A stretch of 64,000 nt of DNA. It comes from Edaphochlamys debaryana. Taxonomy: Eukaryota; Chlorophyta; Chlorophyceae; Chlamydomonadales. The stretch covers positions 62,001 to 126,000 of the forward strand of contig JAEHOE010000149.1 of NCBI GenBank assembly GCA_016858145.1, in the 5' to 3' direction. This document shows, one piece after another, positions 53,301 to 64,000 of the stretch; within the stretch, counting starts at the first letter, position 1; each line of letters starts with the position of its first letter. The position numbers and the translations under genes are program-made. The notes under the pieces are model-generated. The model did no database searches and was not told the DNA's origin. It saw nothing but the letters and a program-made list of their open reading frames with translations.

Positions 53301-56300
53301 CGGACCCGTGGGATCCACCAAGATCGAGACAGCGTTGACGTGGTGGTACGGCGAGGCGTACTGCCTCGAGGCCGTGGATTACGAGGTCGCGGACTTCGCA
53401 AAGTGCATAGAAGTCGCCACACGATTCAGCGTGCAGGTCTCGCCAGGTGGGCTAGGTGCCGTACAAGGGCGGAGATAGCGTTAGGGCTCGGGTCCTGCAA
53501 GTTCTGGGCAGATAGGTCCGTGGAGCTCGACCCCGGGGCCACACTCGGCCCACTTGCTAAGCTCTGGTCCAAGGACGCGCCCGACCCTACCCTTTGCCTT
53601 TCTCCCGCAGTGGACCGGCCACGGCCCACGTACCCGCCAGCCCCGCCGCCGGGCCTCCCGGCGCCACCGCCGGTCCCAGAGAACGAGGGCTACCGGCTGG
53701 TCTCCTTCACGTCTACGGACGGCCTCACCCGCTGCCTCACGGTGCTCGAGGCAAGCCAGAGGGTCGGCTTCCTGGCATGCGACCCGTCCACGCCCACGGC
53801 CGCCACACAAGTGTTGCGAGTGGAAGTCTGCGGTGACCACCAGTGAGTGCAAAAGGGCGGCACAGCAGTTGGGCCGGGCTTGGCTGGCTGGGCTGACTTG
53901 GGTCTCGAGGCGGTCGTTCGGCGGGGCCAACCTTCTCAGCAGCAGGCGGCATTTCGGGGTCGGGGTCAGGCCGGGACCTCTCTGTCGGTTTGCTCCACAC
54001 GGGCTCCGTTGTTTGACCCCGCGCTCTGCCTGATCCATCCTCCACCTCAGGTGGACGCTTGGCTGGACTTCCAGCGACGGACAGAAGCTGTGCCTTGAGG
54101 TGAGCCTCGTCTGACCTGTCCGTTTACTGTTTGGCATTGGCCGGGCCCGCCCTGGGCCGCACCGGGTCCTGGCCGGGCCCCACTTCCACCCACCTCACTT
54201 CCCTTTGCCTTGGCGCATGGGCCGGGCCCACTCCGGGCCCCTCCGGGCCCTCACCAGGCTCTGCGCTGCCGCTTGCACGCTGGCGCTCCGTCAGGTCCCA
54301 TATAGGTCCCCACTTCCTGCCGCCTCACCACCCCCGCCTGCGCCATTCCTCCTCTGCCCCTCGCCCAAACCAGGCCGGCGACAGCACCACCCCCTGGGCC
54401 ACTACCGTGTCCCTTAAGGACTGCGACTGCAACTTCCGCCAGCTTCTTAACTTCACGGGCAAGGACCTGCCCGGTTCTGGCCTCATTGCGCCCATTGGCT
54501 ATCAGCGAATGTACTTCTCGGGGGACCCGTGGGACTGGTTCCTGTCCGTTCAACCGCCCGAGGCCAACAGCACCGGCCCCGTCAGCGCCGACCTCACGCG
54601 CAGCGATGCCACGTCGACCGCGGTAGTGGACTTCGACGTGAGCGTCTCGCCAGGTGCGTACTGTACGGCCCCTGAGCTACGTGTACCGTACGTGCCGTAC
54701 AGTACGACATGCCTTGCCGTACGTGTGGTGGCGGCCTGGGGGAAGCTTGACGCCAGGGCCTGCTTTCCAACCCACCACTCTAACTCCTGCTCCACGCACA
54801 CCACCTGTGCGTGCCCCCCGCCCCTCCCATCACAGTGGACCCGCCGCCGCCCATCATTGGCGCCACTGAGAACGAGGCCTACCGCACCATCAGCGTGCGG
54901 TACGGCGACCGCACGCGCTGCCTCACCATGGGCGAGGACGGCGAGTTCGGCGTGTTCTGGGCCGATTGCGACCTGGCCAACCCCGACGCCGCCTCCCAGG
55001 TGCTCAGCCTGGCTTCCTGCGGCTTCTCGCAGTGAGTGCACGCAGATGTATGACGGAACTTGGGGTAAGGGGGGTTAGCTTGTAGACGGGGCGGTAGACA
55101 ACCGGTAGCTAAAGGAGGGGGCGGTAAGCAACCCAGCCTTCGGCTCCGGCTCATGTGCCGTCCAACCTTGATGTCCCCCCTCCAGGTACATGCTGGCCTG
55201 GGTCAGCAGCGACGACAGGGAGATGTGCCTCCAGGTGTGTGCCGTACGGGCCAGATCCGCATACAATTCCGTACATCGCCCCTGCCGTACACCCGGCTCA
55301 CTCGGGCCCATCTAGCCTGCGCCCCATGACCCACACCTTACCCTCCACCGCCCGCGCCCACACACCCCACACAGGCGCCTCCGGATTGGAACAGCGGCCT
55401 GCCGTCCGCGTCCTTCTTCAAGACCATGTCTCTGAGGGACTGCGACTGCGGCAACTACCTGCAGCTCATCAGCTTCCCGGGGCAGCGGGACCCACCCGAC
55501 GGCCTGATCGCGCCCGTGGGGTCGTTGCGGTTCCAGTGGTCGCTGCAGTGGGCGTGGCTCCTGGCTCTGGACCTAGACAGTGCGGCCTCGGACGAAGGTC
55601 CCATCACGGCCAGGCTGTACCAGGCGGACGCGTGGAGGGACTTTGCCCTCGTCACGTTCGCAGTGCGCGTGTCGCCAGGTGGGTACGGACAGGATGGGTT
55701 TCGCACCGCAACTACCGGTTGCTGGGAAGGAAACAAGCGGCTGGTGGGCCTTGGATAGGACGGGGCGGGGTCGCCCTCTCTGCATACTCGTCCTCCCCAG
55801 CTTGATGTGTGCAACCCGCGGCCCTGTCCCCTCTTTTCCACGCGCAGTGGCGCCGCCGCGGCCGTGGCGCTACCTGCGGGACGCCCGAGGGCACTGCCTC
55901 ACCGCCCCCGCCCTGACGGACGGCGCCGAGGTCCTCTTCGCGCCCTGTGACCCCGCCACCGCCGGACTGCCGCCCACGCAGCAACTGCGATTTGCACCCC
56001 TGCGGCCCTCCCCGCCCGACCTGATCTGGCCGGGGCTCGATGACGCTCACCCACCGCCGGGCGAGCTGGAGGCTCAGCCCAGAGCCCCAGAGTCACCGTG
56101 AGCAGGGAATGGATGAGACGTGAGGGAGGGGCGAAGTCGGGGGAAAAAGGGAGCAGGAGGCTGAGCGGCCGAGGCCTGGTGCCTAGCGTAAGCAACACGT
56201 GGCATTAGGAGTTCGCGGCACACGGAAAGCGGGTTGCCATGGCCGGGGCGTACGAGCCGACACGACTCGCACGACTCCAACCAAGTCAGGGGTTAAGAAC

Positions 56301-59300
56301 GATTTGTCCTGCCCTCTGCTTACCTGCCCGCAACGATCTTACCTGCCCTATGTCCGCCGCATCGGTGCAGGCCCCCCTTCGCCCGGCGGCGTCTGGCCCA
56401 GGCCGGTGGAGAGCCGGTTTCGTTCCTGTCCTTCGCCCCGCCCATGTGAGAGGGGCGCTTGCCGCCGGGTGACGCGGACACTCGCCCTTGAGACTTGTGC
56501 GGGAAGTGGACGAGGGCTTAGACTAGAGGTTTTGGCGCGATGGACCCAAGCTAGTGCTTCCGGTTGACGTGTCCATGCCCCGTCTCGGGGGTCCTGGGCC
56601 CTGGGTCCTGGGTCCTGGGTCCTGGGTCCTGGGTCCTGGGTCCTGGGTCCTGGGTCCTGGGTCCTGGGTCCTGGGTCCTGGGTCCTGGGTCCTGGGTCCT
56701 GGGTCCTGGGTCCTGGGTCCTGGGTCCTGGGTCCTGGGTCCTGGGTCCTGGGTCCTGGGTCCTGGGTCCTGGGTCCTGGGTCCTGGGTCCTGGGTCCTGT
56801 GGTCGTCGACTGGACATCAGAACTGTCTCCTACCTTGCAGTAGCGCCTTGCCCTACCTAACCTCTGATCACGCCACCCTTCTACCTGTTCCTTGGTTGCA
56901 GGGTGCCTGGTGACGAGCCTCCACCGTGAGCTGGGCCCAGAGGTGTGGGGAGCATGGCTAATCGCGTACCTGGGTGCGGGTTTTATTGCCCAGCTCTGTG
57001 CTGGACAAGGTCGTCCGGCCCCAGCCCTTCCCTCATTCTTCCTCCCCAAACCTCATCTTGTCTTTATCCCAACCCCATGCCCCCAACCCGCAGGGCCGCT
57101 CCCAGCCAGACGCGATTCCACATCCGCCTCCGCGCCACCGGCCCCGACGGCCGCCGCCTTTGCGTGGGCGTTGACTCACCCGATCCGGGACAGAAGCTTC
57201 TGCTCCAAAGCTGCACCCTCACCTCCTATGGCGACTCTCGACTGCAGCAAGCCGTCATCTACCAGGCCCTTCTCGACTCTCTCAGCCCTCTGGATAGCCG
57301 GCCCGACGGCTTCGTGGCTCTCAGCTTTCCGCCGCTCAATGTGACCGACCAGGCGGAGCTGCAGAGCAACGCGCTGCTGAGTGTGGCGGTGCAGCAGGCG
57401 GCGCCGGAGGCGGAGGACGAGGGCGGCACCGCCACTGCGCCGTTCAACAACACGGTCAGCTTTGTGTTTACAGCCCTGCCCGCAGGCGGTGAGGTGCTGT
57501 GGTTGCTGTGGGCCCATTATTGCTTGCAGGCTGAGGCTGGGAGATAAATGGATAAACAGCTAAGCTGCTGGGGGCCTGCTGAGTGGGCGCATATACGCTT
57601 TGGCCTCGTCCTGGCGTGACAGCCCTACCGGTACCTCACACTCCCGCCCGCCCCTTAATGAACCGCCGCTGCAGACATTCAGCCCCCGCCGCCGCCCTCC
57701 CCGCCGATGCCTCCCTCCCCGCCCGGTAAGCGCTGGCCCGTCCGCGTACGCGCGCGCCCACGCACGCACAACCTGCCGCCAAGTCCCGCCTCCCCTCCCC
57801 TCCCCTTCCGCATCCCGCAAACCCCCTTCCCCGCCCCATGTCCAACATACCCATCCCTCACGCACCCACCCTCCCCTCTCCCGTGCAACCACCTATGCAT
57901 CCAGACATGGCGCCCGATGCTCCGCGCACGCCCGCACTTCTCACGTCTCTCGTCATCCCCCTTGCCCCCTCGTCTTCCCCTTCCAAACCCACCCACCCAC
58001 CCGCCCGCCCTCCCCTCCTCCCCTCAAACCAGACATGGCGCCCGACGCTCCACGCACGCCCAACGCCACGCTCAACGACCTGGGGGAGCAGTTCTGGATC
58101 ACAGCCAACTTCACCCTAGCCGCCATCGCCAAGCCCGGCACCCGCGTGGACAAGAAGAACCTGAACGTGCCCACGCTCACGCTGTACGGATCGGCCGTGC
58201 CCATCCTGGTGGGTGCTGGGGGATACGTGGAAGCCAGGCGATAGGTCCTTGGCCCGAGGCCTGTTACTCCATCGTTCGCTAGCTGCCGATAGCTGGGCCC
58301 CCGAGTCTAGGCTTTACGTCAGCCACCCAGCCAGGTGCTCCCTGGGAAGAGCTTGCCCAGCCGTGATGAGCGATCCGTCCCAGCCATCTGATGGGCTTGT
58401 ACTATCATCTGATGGGCTTGTACCGACTCAGCCTCACGCTTCGTGCCCGTCCCCGCCGCCCCGCCTACCTCGGCAGGTGGATTACGAGGAGCTCCTACCG
58501 TACGACCCGGAGCGCCCCGAGCTGGGCGGCGTGCCACGTGTCGTGATGGCGCTGTCGTACATCAACTACAACCGAAACGAAACCGCGTACGACGGCGGAG
58601 GTGAGGCCTTTAGCTGCCGCCGGCACCTGTAGGATCGCTTCACCGGTGTCTTGGTTCAGTGGAACAATATCCCTTTCCCCCGAACCTCCGATCCCGGTGG
58701 CCTCTTGCTCGGCCCACAGGTCTGCTCCAGGCGCCGCCGCCCTCGCCGCGCCGCTCGCCGCCGTCGCGCCGCTCCGGGCAACCGCCGCCTCGCCGCCGCG
58801 TGCCTACGGCTCAGCGGGAGAACATGCGAGTCAACGCGCAGCGCTACCGGCCGCCGCTGCGATGGTTCGAGAAGGGCAGCACGGCGGACTTCGACATCCA
58901 CAAGGCGCCCGCTCGGCGCAAGGCGGTGGAGGCGCCGCAGGTTCCGCCGTTGCAGCAGCAGGCGTCGTCGCTCTCGCCCGAAGTACCGCCGCCCCCACCG
59001 CCGCCACCTCCCCCGCCGCCACTTGCCCCACGGGCCCCCAGTGGGCTCCACGACGGGCGCTACGCGTGAGCCGGGGCCGCGTCCTGCTGTTGTGGGTGCA
59101 AGCCAAGCCAAGCCTCTTGGCTGTTTTAGCCTTTAGTCAGGCCACTCCTGACGACCTCGTGCCCCTCCTCGCTCCTCCCGCCGGCCCTCCGGCACCTTCG
59201 CAGCATGATCAGTGAGCCCTTCCTCCTGAAGCTGGCGAAGGGCGACCTCAAGGATCCCCTCACCCTCATCCTCACCAACCTGGCCGTGTGGGGCTCCTGG

Positions 59301-61423
59301 TGGGTGCGGTCGTGGTCGTGCGTCGCGTTTGATGGGGCTAGTTGGTACACACGGGCGGGCTGTAGAGTTTCAGGATTCCAAGGTTAGGGCGGGCACGAAC
59401 CGACTGCGGTCGTGCGCGTTGATCTTTGAGCGAATTGGAGTTCAAGGTTTCCGGGCTGTAGGGTTCCAGGGGAGGCGGGGGGCTCCTGATGGTTGGGCCC
59501 GGGCGTGTGGGTTGTGAGGCGATGTGGAGCAAGCGTGGAGGGCGCAAGCGTGGCGGGCGCTCAGGGCAGGACGTGGAGTGGGTTGAGGTGTAAGGGTTTT
59601 ACGGTTAGGGCAGGCTTTGGTCCAACTGAGCAGGCGGTCACGGCTAGCTGTCCACGTGGTGCCCTGGCTTGCCCCGAGCCCGATCCTCACCTGACCGGCC
59701 CCCTCGCATGCAGGCACGGCTGGGACCTGCTCAAGGGCGACCCCAGCCGCCCGGGCGGCGCCCTGGTCCGTACCTCCAACATGGACTACGCCGCGAGCGT
59801 CAAGTGAGTGGTGCAGCAGGGACCCTGCTGCGTGCCCTGCGTCGGCGGTCCCCCTGGCTTGGCGGCTTGACCGCATGGTCTCCGCACACACGGGACCCAT
59901 CCCTCTTGGGACCTATCCTCTTGATTCGGACCCGCCCTCGTGGGCGGCATGGGCGTGGACTGTGGACTGATCGCCGTCCCGCCCGCCCGCCTCGTGCCCG
60001 CTTGGTGTCCCTCAGGATGCTGTCGAGCCTAACCCAGTACGGCACGGAGCCCTCGGCGACGATTGCCGAGGTGGCGAACGAGGAGGACGCGTACCTAGAC
60101 CTCATGGAATTCATGGGAGACAGGATCGACTGCGACCTCTACATCATCGACGCGTTCAGCGGCTTCTATGATGACCCCAACATGCAGACTGCGCTGGAGG
60201 ACCATCTTCGCGAGGGCAAAGGCGTCATTGCGGTTGTGCCCTCAGACGCCTACACGCAGCAGGGCCTAAGCGACGTGATGGATTTCACCGGTAGCCAGCT
60301 CACGAACCAGAACATCGTTGGCACGGGTATCACCGTCCTGATGAGCACGCAACGAGACGAGGGAAACCCTTCGGCGGAGCCGCCTGGGGCAGCACTGGAC
60401 GATGCGCCGCCGCCTCCCGCCGCACCAGGCGAGCCCCTCGCCGCCCACAGGCGCAACAGGGCGCTTCGCCAGACGACGTACTCCCCTCGCCCGCTGCCGC
60501 CCCGGCCCCGCCCACGGCCCCCGTTACCCCGGCCCGCTCCACCGCCGGCCTCGGCCTTTGTGGTCCCCTCCACCTCCAACCTCACCTCGACCAACGTACA
60601 GCAACTTGTGTCCGATGCCCTGGCCCGAGCCACGACGGTTGAGATCACGGCCACCACGGTCGCGTTCCTGCTCGTGTCGGTTCAGGCGGTGCGCGCCAGC
60701 GCCCTCACCAGCGATCCGCTGCAGGTGCCGGTGCTGGACCAGCTTACGGTCAACATCAACATACGGCTGCGGGGCTACCAGGAGGGACGGACGGGTGAGA
60801 GGGGCACACGGGTGTTGGGGCGGCTGGGTGAACGGGTGAGATGGGAAGGTTCGGAGCGGCCCGCCGGTGGCGTCGGTTGGTACTGGGGCTTTGCCGCGTG
60901 CGTGTCGTACGGATGCTCGGCACCCGCCCGACATCGACTGGTCCCTGCCCTTGCCTCTTCCCTCTTTCCGCCTGACCGTCTCTTTCCCCTGCTTCCCCCT
61001 CCCCACCCCTCCTTGCCCGCAGCCATCCCCGACGCCCAGTACCAGTACTGCGCCCGCCTGGTGCCCAACAACACGGGGAACGCGCCGCTGCTGAGGCAGG
61101 CGTTCCCTCCGGGCGAGATCGCAACACAGCTCAACAAGGCCACGTGCCTGGCCGCCCTCACCACCGGGCCCACAGCGCCCTTCACACGATCAAGCCTAAG
61201 GGTGATGATCCTGGGACAGTACAGCTGCTACGGAAGCAACGCCACCATTGCAAGGCTAGCGGTGGACGAGGTGGTTGTGCCGAGGAACGTCAGCACGCGG
61301 TGCAGCTTTAGGTGCCAGCGATTTACGACGATTGTGGACACCGCAATCTGTGGGGCGTCGGTGTTCAACATTGCGACCCGTTCATCCACCCTCTTTTACA
61401 GCGTGTATAACCTAGAGGTTTAG
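47397..61423 (+). CDS. Secreted multi-module matrix-type protein with seven Cys-modules (paralogue 2)
   Basis: Twenty-nine exons in continuous phase, about 2430 residues: 47397-47473, 47755-47828, 47924-48022, 48175-48430, 48708-49027, 49191-49680, 49987-50372, 50508-50763, 50981-51321, 51558-51816, 52074-52405, 52708-52960, 53115-53446, 53611-53842, 54051-54099, 54374-54653, 54836-55031, 55186-55234, 55375-55678, 55848-56097, 57094-57488, 57675-57725, 58033-58208, 58477-58600, 58720-59065, 59204-59299, 59714-59803, 60016-60794, 61023-61423. The start has a signal peptide (TCVAVALLLAVAIG). Seven modules follow, each a Pro-rich linker, then ENEGYRV..CL..CDP..QV, YTLSW..LCL..CDC..Q.I.F, GLIAPVG and F.V.VSPG. 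The end is the C-terminal region shared with gene 7. The module matches no family I can name. Intron 2 is GC-AG (donor GCAAGT). Likely extracellular. Confidence 0.85.
51830..51950 (+). repeat. Direct repeat inside gene 8 intron 10
   Basis: ggtgggagcgtgcggtgc(a/g)tgctgcgttctggggc occurs at about 51844 and again at about 51909 in the intron between exons 10 and 11. It does not touch an exon edge. Confidence 0.8.
56592..56799 (+). repeat. 7-bp (TGGGTCC)n satellite in gene 8 intron 20
   Basis: About 30 nearly perfect heptamers, G-rich on the sense strand. The intron separates the degenerate module exon 20 from exon 21. Confidence 0.97.
57905..58032 (+). repeat. Upstream tandem copy of gene 8 exon 23 start
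   Basis: acatggcgcccgatgctccg after an AG at 57904 repeats the start of exon 23 at 58033 (MAPDAPRTP), 128 bp apart. The copy then diverges into cacttctcacg and pyrimidine-rich sequence. Confidence 0.9.
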
Positions 61424-64000
61424 GCCAATGATGCGGTGTTGGGAGAATGTGGGATGGACTAAGTACGGTGGGGCTTGCGCCGGCCCCCCTGGCATGCATT
61501 ACGGAACTATTTTAGACCCGCCACCCTGGTCTGGGGTTGAGGCAAGGGAAGTGCCTGGGCCAGGTGTGCTCTTGCAAATGATCGGAAGGTGGGATCGGGC
61601 TGTTTATTTTAAGGACCTGCTGAGAGGCAGGGAATGGCTGACCAGGAACGCAGTTGGTGCCAACGCTTTGTGCTGCAGAGCAGACACGCATTATTGTTAC
61701 GTGGGCAAACCGTATCAATTGAAGATCAACCGCAAGTAAGGCGTGGTGCGTCAGACATGGAAACTATGGTCCAAGCTGGTGCTGCTGGTCAGGAGCGAGG
61801 GACGGGGAGTCGGGCGTTGGGACGATGCACTGTAGAGGTAGAGTCGTCTCACACAGGCTGAGGGGACCCACGCTAGCCGAGAAAGATCAAACACTAGGCC
61901 ATGCATGGCCCAAGCTTGGAAGGCGGAGCCGCGGTGGGACGGTGCACACAGGCTGAAGGGATCTGCGCTGGTCAAGTGAAGCGCGGGCCGTGCAATTGCA
62001 CGTGCATTTCTTGCAGTGCATCCCCGGCTCGAAGTCGCGAATCTACTCCGCTCCCAGGTGTTGGGTGTGTTGGCGCAATTGCGTGGGCGCAACAGGCTGT
62101 TCGCTACTGAGTAAACCGGCGGCTGAGTTGCATCGGGTTGCGGTCCACGGCCGGAACTACCGTAGTGGGCTTACTGCGCTGTCGGCTTTGTGCCCGCTGA
62201 CCGCTACCCCGCTCTGGGATGCGGCTCATCAGGGGCACAGCAAAGCCTTTGCAGCGGCGAAGGTCGGTACAACTTCGTCAGACCCAACACGCCTCCGCCC
62301 CGCTGTGCGTGCACCATGCTATGCATGAAGTGCTCGCCCTCGGCAGGTCCATCCGTGCCAGAATGGAAGAATCGGCAGGTCCGTGCCGAATGGCACACTC
62401 CGTACATCCGAATGGCATCTCCCTTTCCTCGTGGCTTCCTCCCCACACAATGAGCTATTGCGTATGACAACGGGACCCGGCGGCAAGCAAGGCGGGAGCC
62501 TGACGTGCCCGTTGCCAGTGCTGCTATCTTCCTGGGGCTTGGCTCTTGGCTGTGACCGAAAGTAGCCCTGCGGGGGCCGTGGCTTTCGGTACATGTGCAC
62601 GAAAGTTAGCTTTCGCAGGCTTTCGGTTTCGGTACAAGGGGTTGGGGGGGCGTCTTGCAGCTGGCACTGGCGTGCCCTGCGCTAGGTCCCCTCGGCAGAA
62701 AGTGGTCCCCGCTACAGGGAACCCTGATCCCTGTCCATGAAGAGCCTTAGGGGCACACAGGAGGCACCGTGCGGTGCGGCGTCAGCATGGTTGCCTTTCG
62801 GGAAGTGTTCCCCGTCGAGCAAACCCCTGTCTCCTCGGCGTTTCAGCGCTCAGGGAGCGTGCAACTGACACGGTGAACCCTTGTGCCGGGTAGCTCTTGT
62901 CAGAAAAAAAAGAAAGTGTTCCCCAGCTTGGCCCAGACGCATGAAAGGTGGGCAGCAGGGGCCAAATCCTTCGGTACATGGGCACGAAACATGGGTCCCC
63001 AGGGGGAAATCCTTCGTGACCCCTGCACGAAAGTTGCCAAAACGCTTTCGTGCAGAGCTCTCAGAATCGAAACTTGCACGAGAACGAACGTAAGATAGCA
63101 GCACTGCCCGTTGCTCATCGACACGTGCCCATCTCCGCTTCCTTTACGTGCACATCAGCCCGGCCGAAGAAGGTTTAGGGCGCTTCAAGACCCCCTGTGC
63201 TGCCCTCGAGGGCTCTGCGAGAGAGCCGTGCGGCAAGCTGCCTGCCTACTGCGCGGCAGCCCGTTGCGTTCTGATGCTGCTGTTTACGGGGTTTCGTCGT
63301 ACGTATCGTGTGTTCGTGGCTTCGTGCCCGGCGCCCGGTGCCTGGGCCTCCCCCTCGCCCCAAGATGAAGAGCACCTTGCTATCCAGCATCTGAGCATCA
63401 CGTGTCATCCCCTCCAAGCATCGAGGTCGCTCGAGTGCGCGAGTGCGCGAGTGCGCCTGTCAGGACACAAGGCCGCCGAGTTAGGAAGCCCGTTCCTTCG
63501 GCCCTTCGCTCGGCCAGTGGATGGCCATTGTAGCTTGAAGATCCCCAACGCGCAATCACCAGCCATGTGCAATTAAGTTGACTCACATTCGTGACGTTTG
63601 ACGGAGGTCGTCGGGGCCCGCCGACAACATGCCCCGCGACATCAACCTGCGACCAACCGTCTTCCCAGCCCCCCAGGGCCTGAGTGGGATGATGGCTTGT
63701 CAGACATCCAACCGAGTGAGGGGTGGGAACAGGGTACTATGGGATGTCGCGTGAGAGCTTGCAATGGGTGTGCACCTATAAGGAATGAGGTTCAGCTCGC
63801 TCTCCGGACAGGGGCTGTGAAGAACGAACGAAGCAGTTGAAATTCAACTAGCATCAAAGCATACAGCGATCTGTTATGACGAGCGGAGCGGGGGAGAGGA
63901 AGGGCAGCGGGGGGGCTGCGGGGGAGCAAGGGGTTTGGGACGAGGGATTGTGTACGTGGCGCTCGGGCCTGCCGTCTCACTCTAGTCGACGAAGCGTAAC
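61424..64000. other. Intergenic region without supported genes; contains short dispersed repeats
   Basis: No ORF shows a recognisable domain or splice structure. It begins with the 3' UTR of gene 8, but no TGTAA was seen. Imperfect direct repeats occur at about 61820-61880 versus 61930-61975 (cacacaggctgaggggac versus cacacaggctgaagggat). Palindrome-rich motifs of the type tttcggtacatg.gcacgaaa lie at about 62583-62605 and 62970-62990, and cacgaaagttgcc...ctttcgtgc at about 63025-63055. No tRNA or rRNA was seen. Confidence 0.5.

Noticed and set aside
38020..61423. Pherophorin identity for the matrix paralogues
   Set aside because: They share a proline spacer and secretion signal, but the Cys pattern of the globular parts does not look like the pherophorin domains I know.
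63148..63576. 142-codon ORF
   Set aside because: No domain, no codon pattern like its neighbours, no splice signals.

Overview
The window looks like nuclear DNA of a volvocine/chlamydomonadalean green alga. The grounds are very high GC, short exons with many GT-AG introns (typical donors gtgcgt/gtgagt, acceptors after C/T-rich tracts), plant/algal-type TGTAA poly(A) signals, poly-Ala/poly-Gly/poly-Pro tracts, and secreted proline-rich (HRGP-like) proteins. All gene models were spliced by eye and kept only where reading phase is continuous across every junction.

Layout: (1) 1-2357 (+), 3' part of a bZIP/AT-hook transcription factor gene. (2) 4207-11705 (+), 17-exon gene for a fused FAD-dependent (DAO-type) oxidoreductase plus C-terminal Rieske [2Fe-2S] domain with a probable organelle presequence. 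(3) 13008-19360 (+), XPC/Rad4 nucleotide-excision-repair damage sensor, 10 exons. (4) 19997-24905 (+), Ala-rich LEA-like, probably plastid-targeted protein with three 'QPAP.PGKGPI.KAAKAEA' repeats and a 2.4 kb intron full of foldback DNA. (5) 27367-33040 (-), dynamin/EHD-like GTPase with two C-terminal hydrophobic segments, 15 exons. (6) 33517-37294 (+), ELMO-domain protein, divergent from gene 5 over a 476 bp shared upstream region. (7) 38020-45931 (+) and (8) 47397-61423 (+), two tandem paralogues for secreted, probably extracellular-matrix proteins of about 1560 and 2430 residues. Gene 7 has a long proline rod and one copy of a roughly 200-residue Cys-containing module. Gene 8 lacks the rod but carries seven copies of that module plus a degenerate one. 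Both end in the same long C-terminal region. 61424-64000 has no gene I can support.

The two most unusual signals are as follows. First, short (90-146 bp) tandem duplications repeatedly straddle exon-intron junctions in at least six of the eight genes, leaving decoy splice sites and truncated exon ends in the adjacent intron. Second, the paralogous matrix-protein pair has a module I do not recognise (possibly beta-trefoil-like), encoded by phase-1/phase-1 exon cassettes. The pair also shares a GC-AG intron and shows near-identical 3' patches that look like gene conversion. G-run satellite arrays lie in introns and always on the sense strand.

The genes are functionally unrelated apart from the tandem pair 7/8. 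The divergent GTPase/ELMO pair could be co-expressed, but that is inference.
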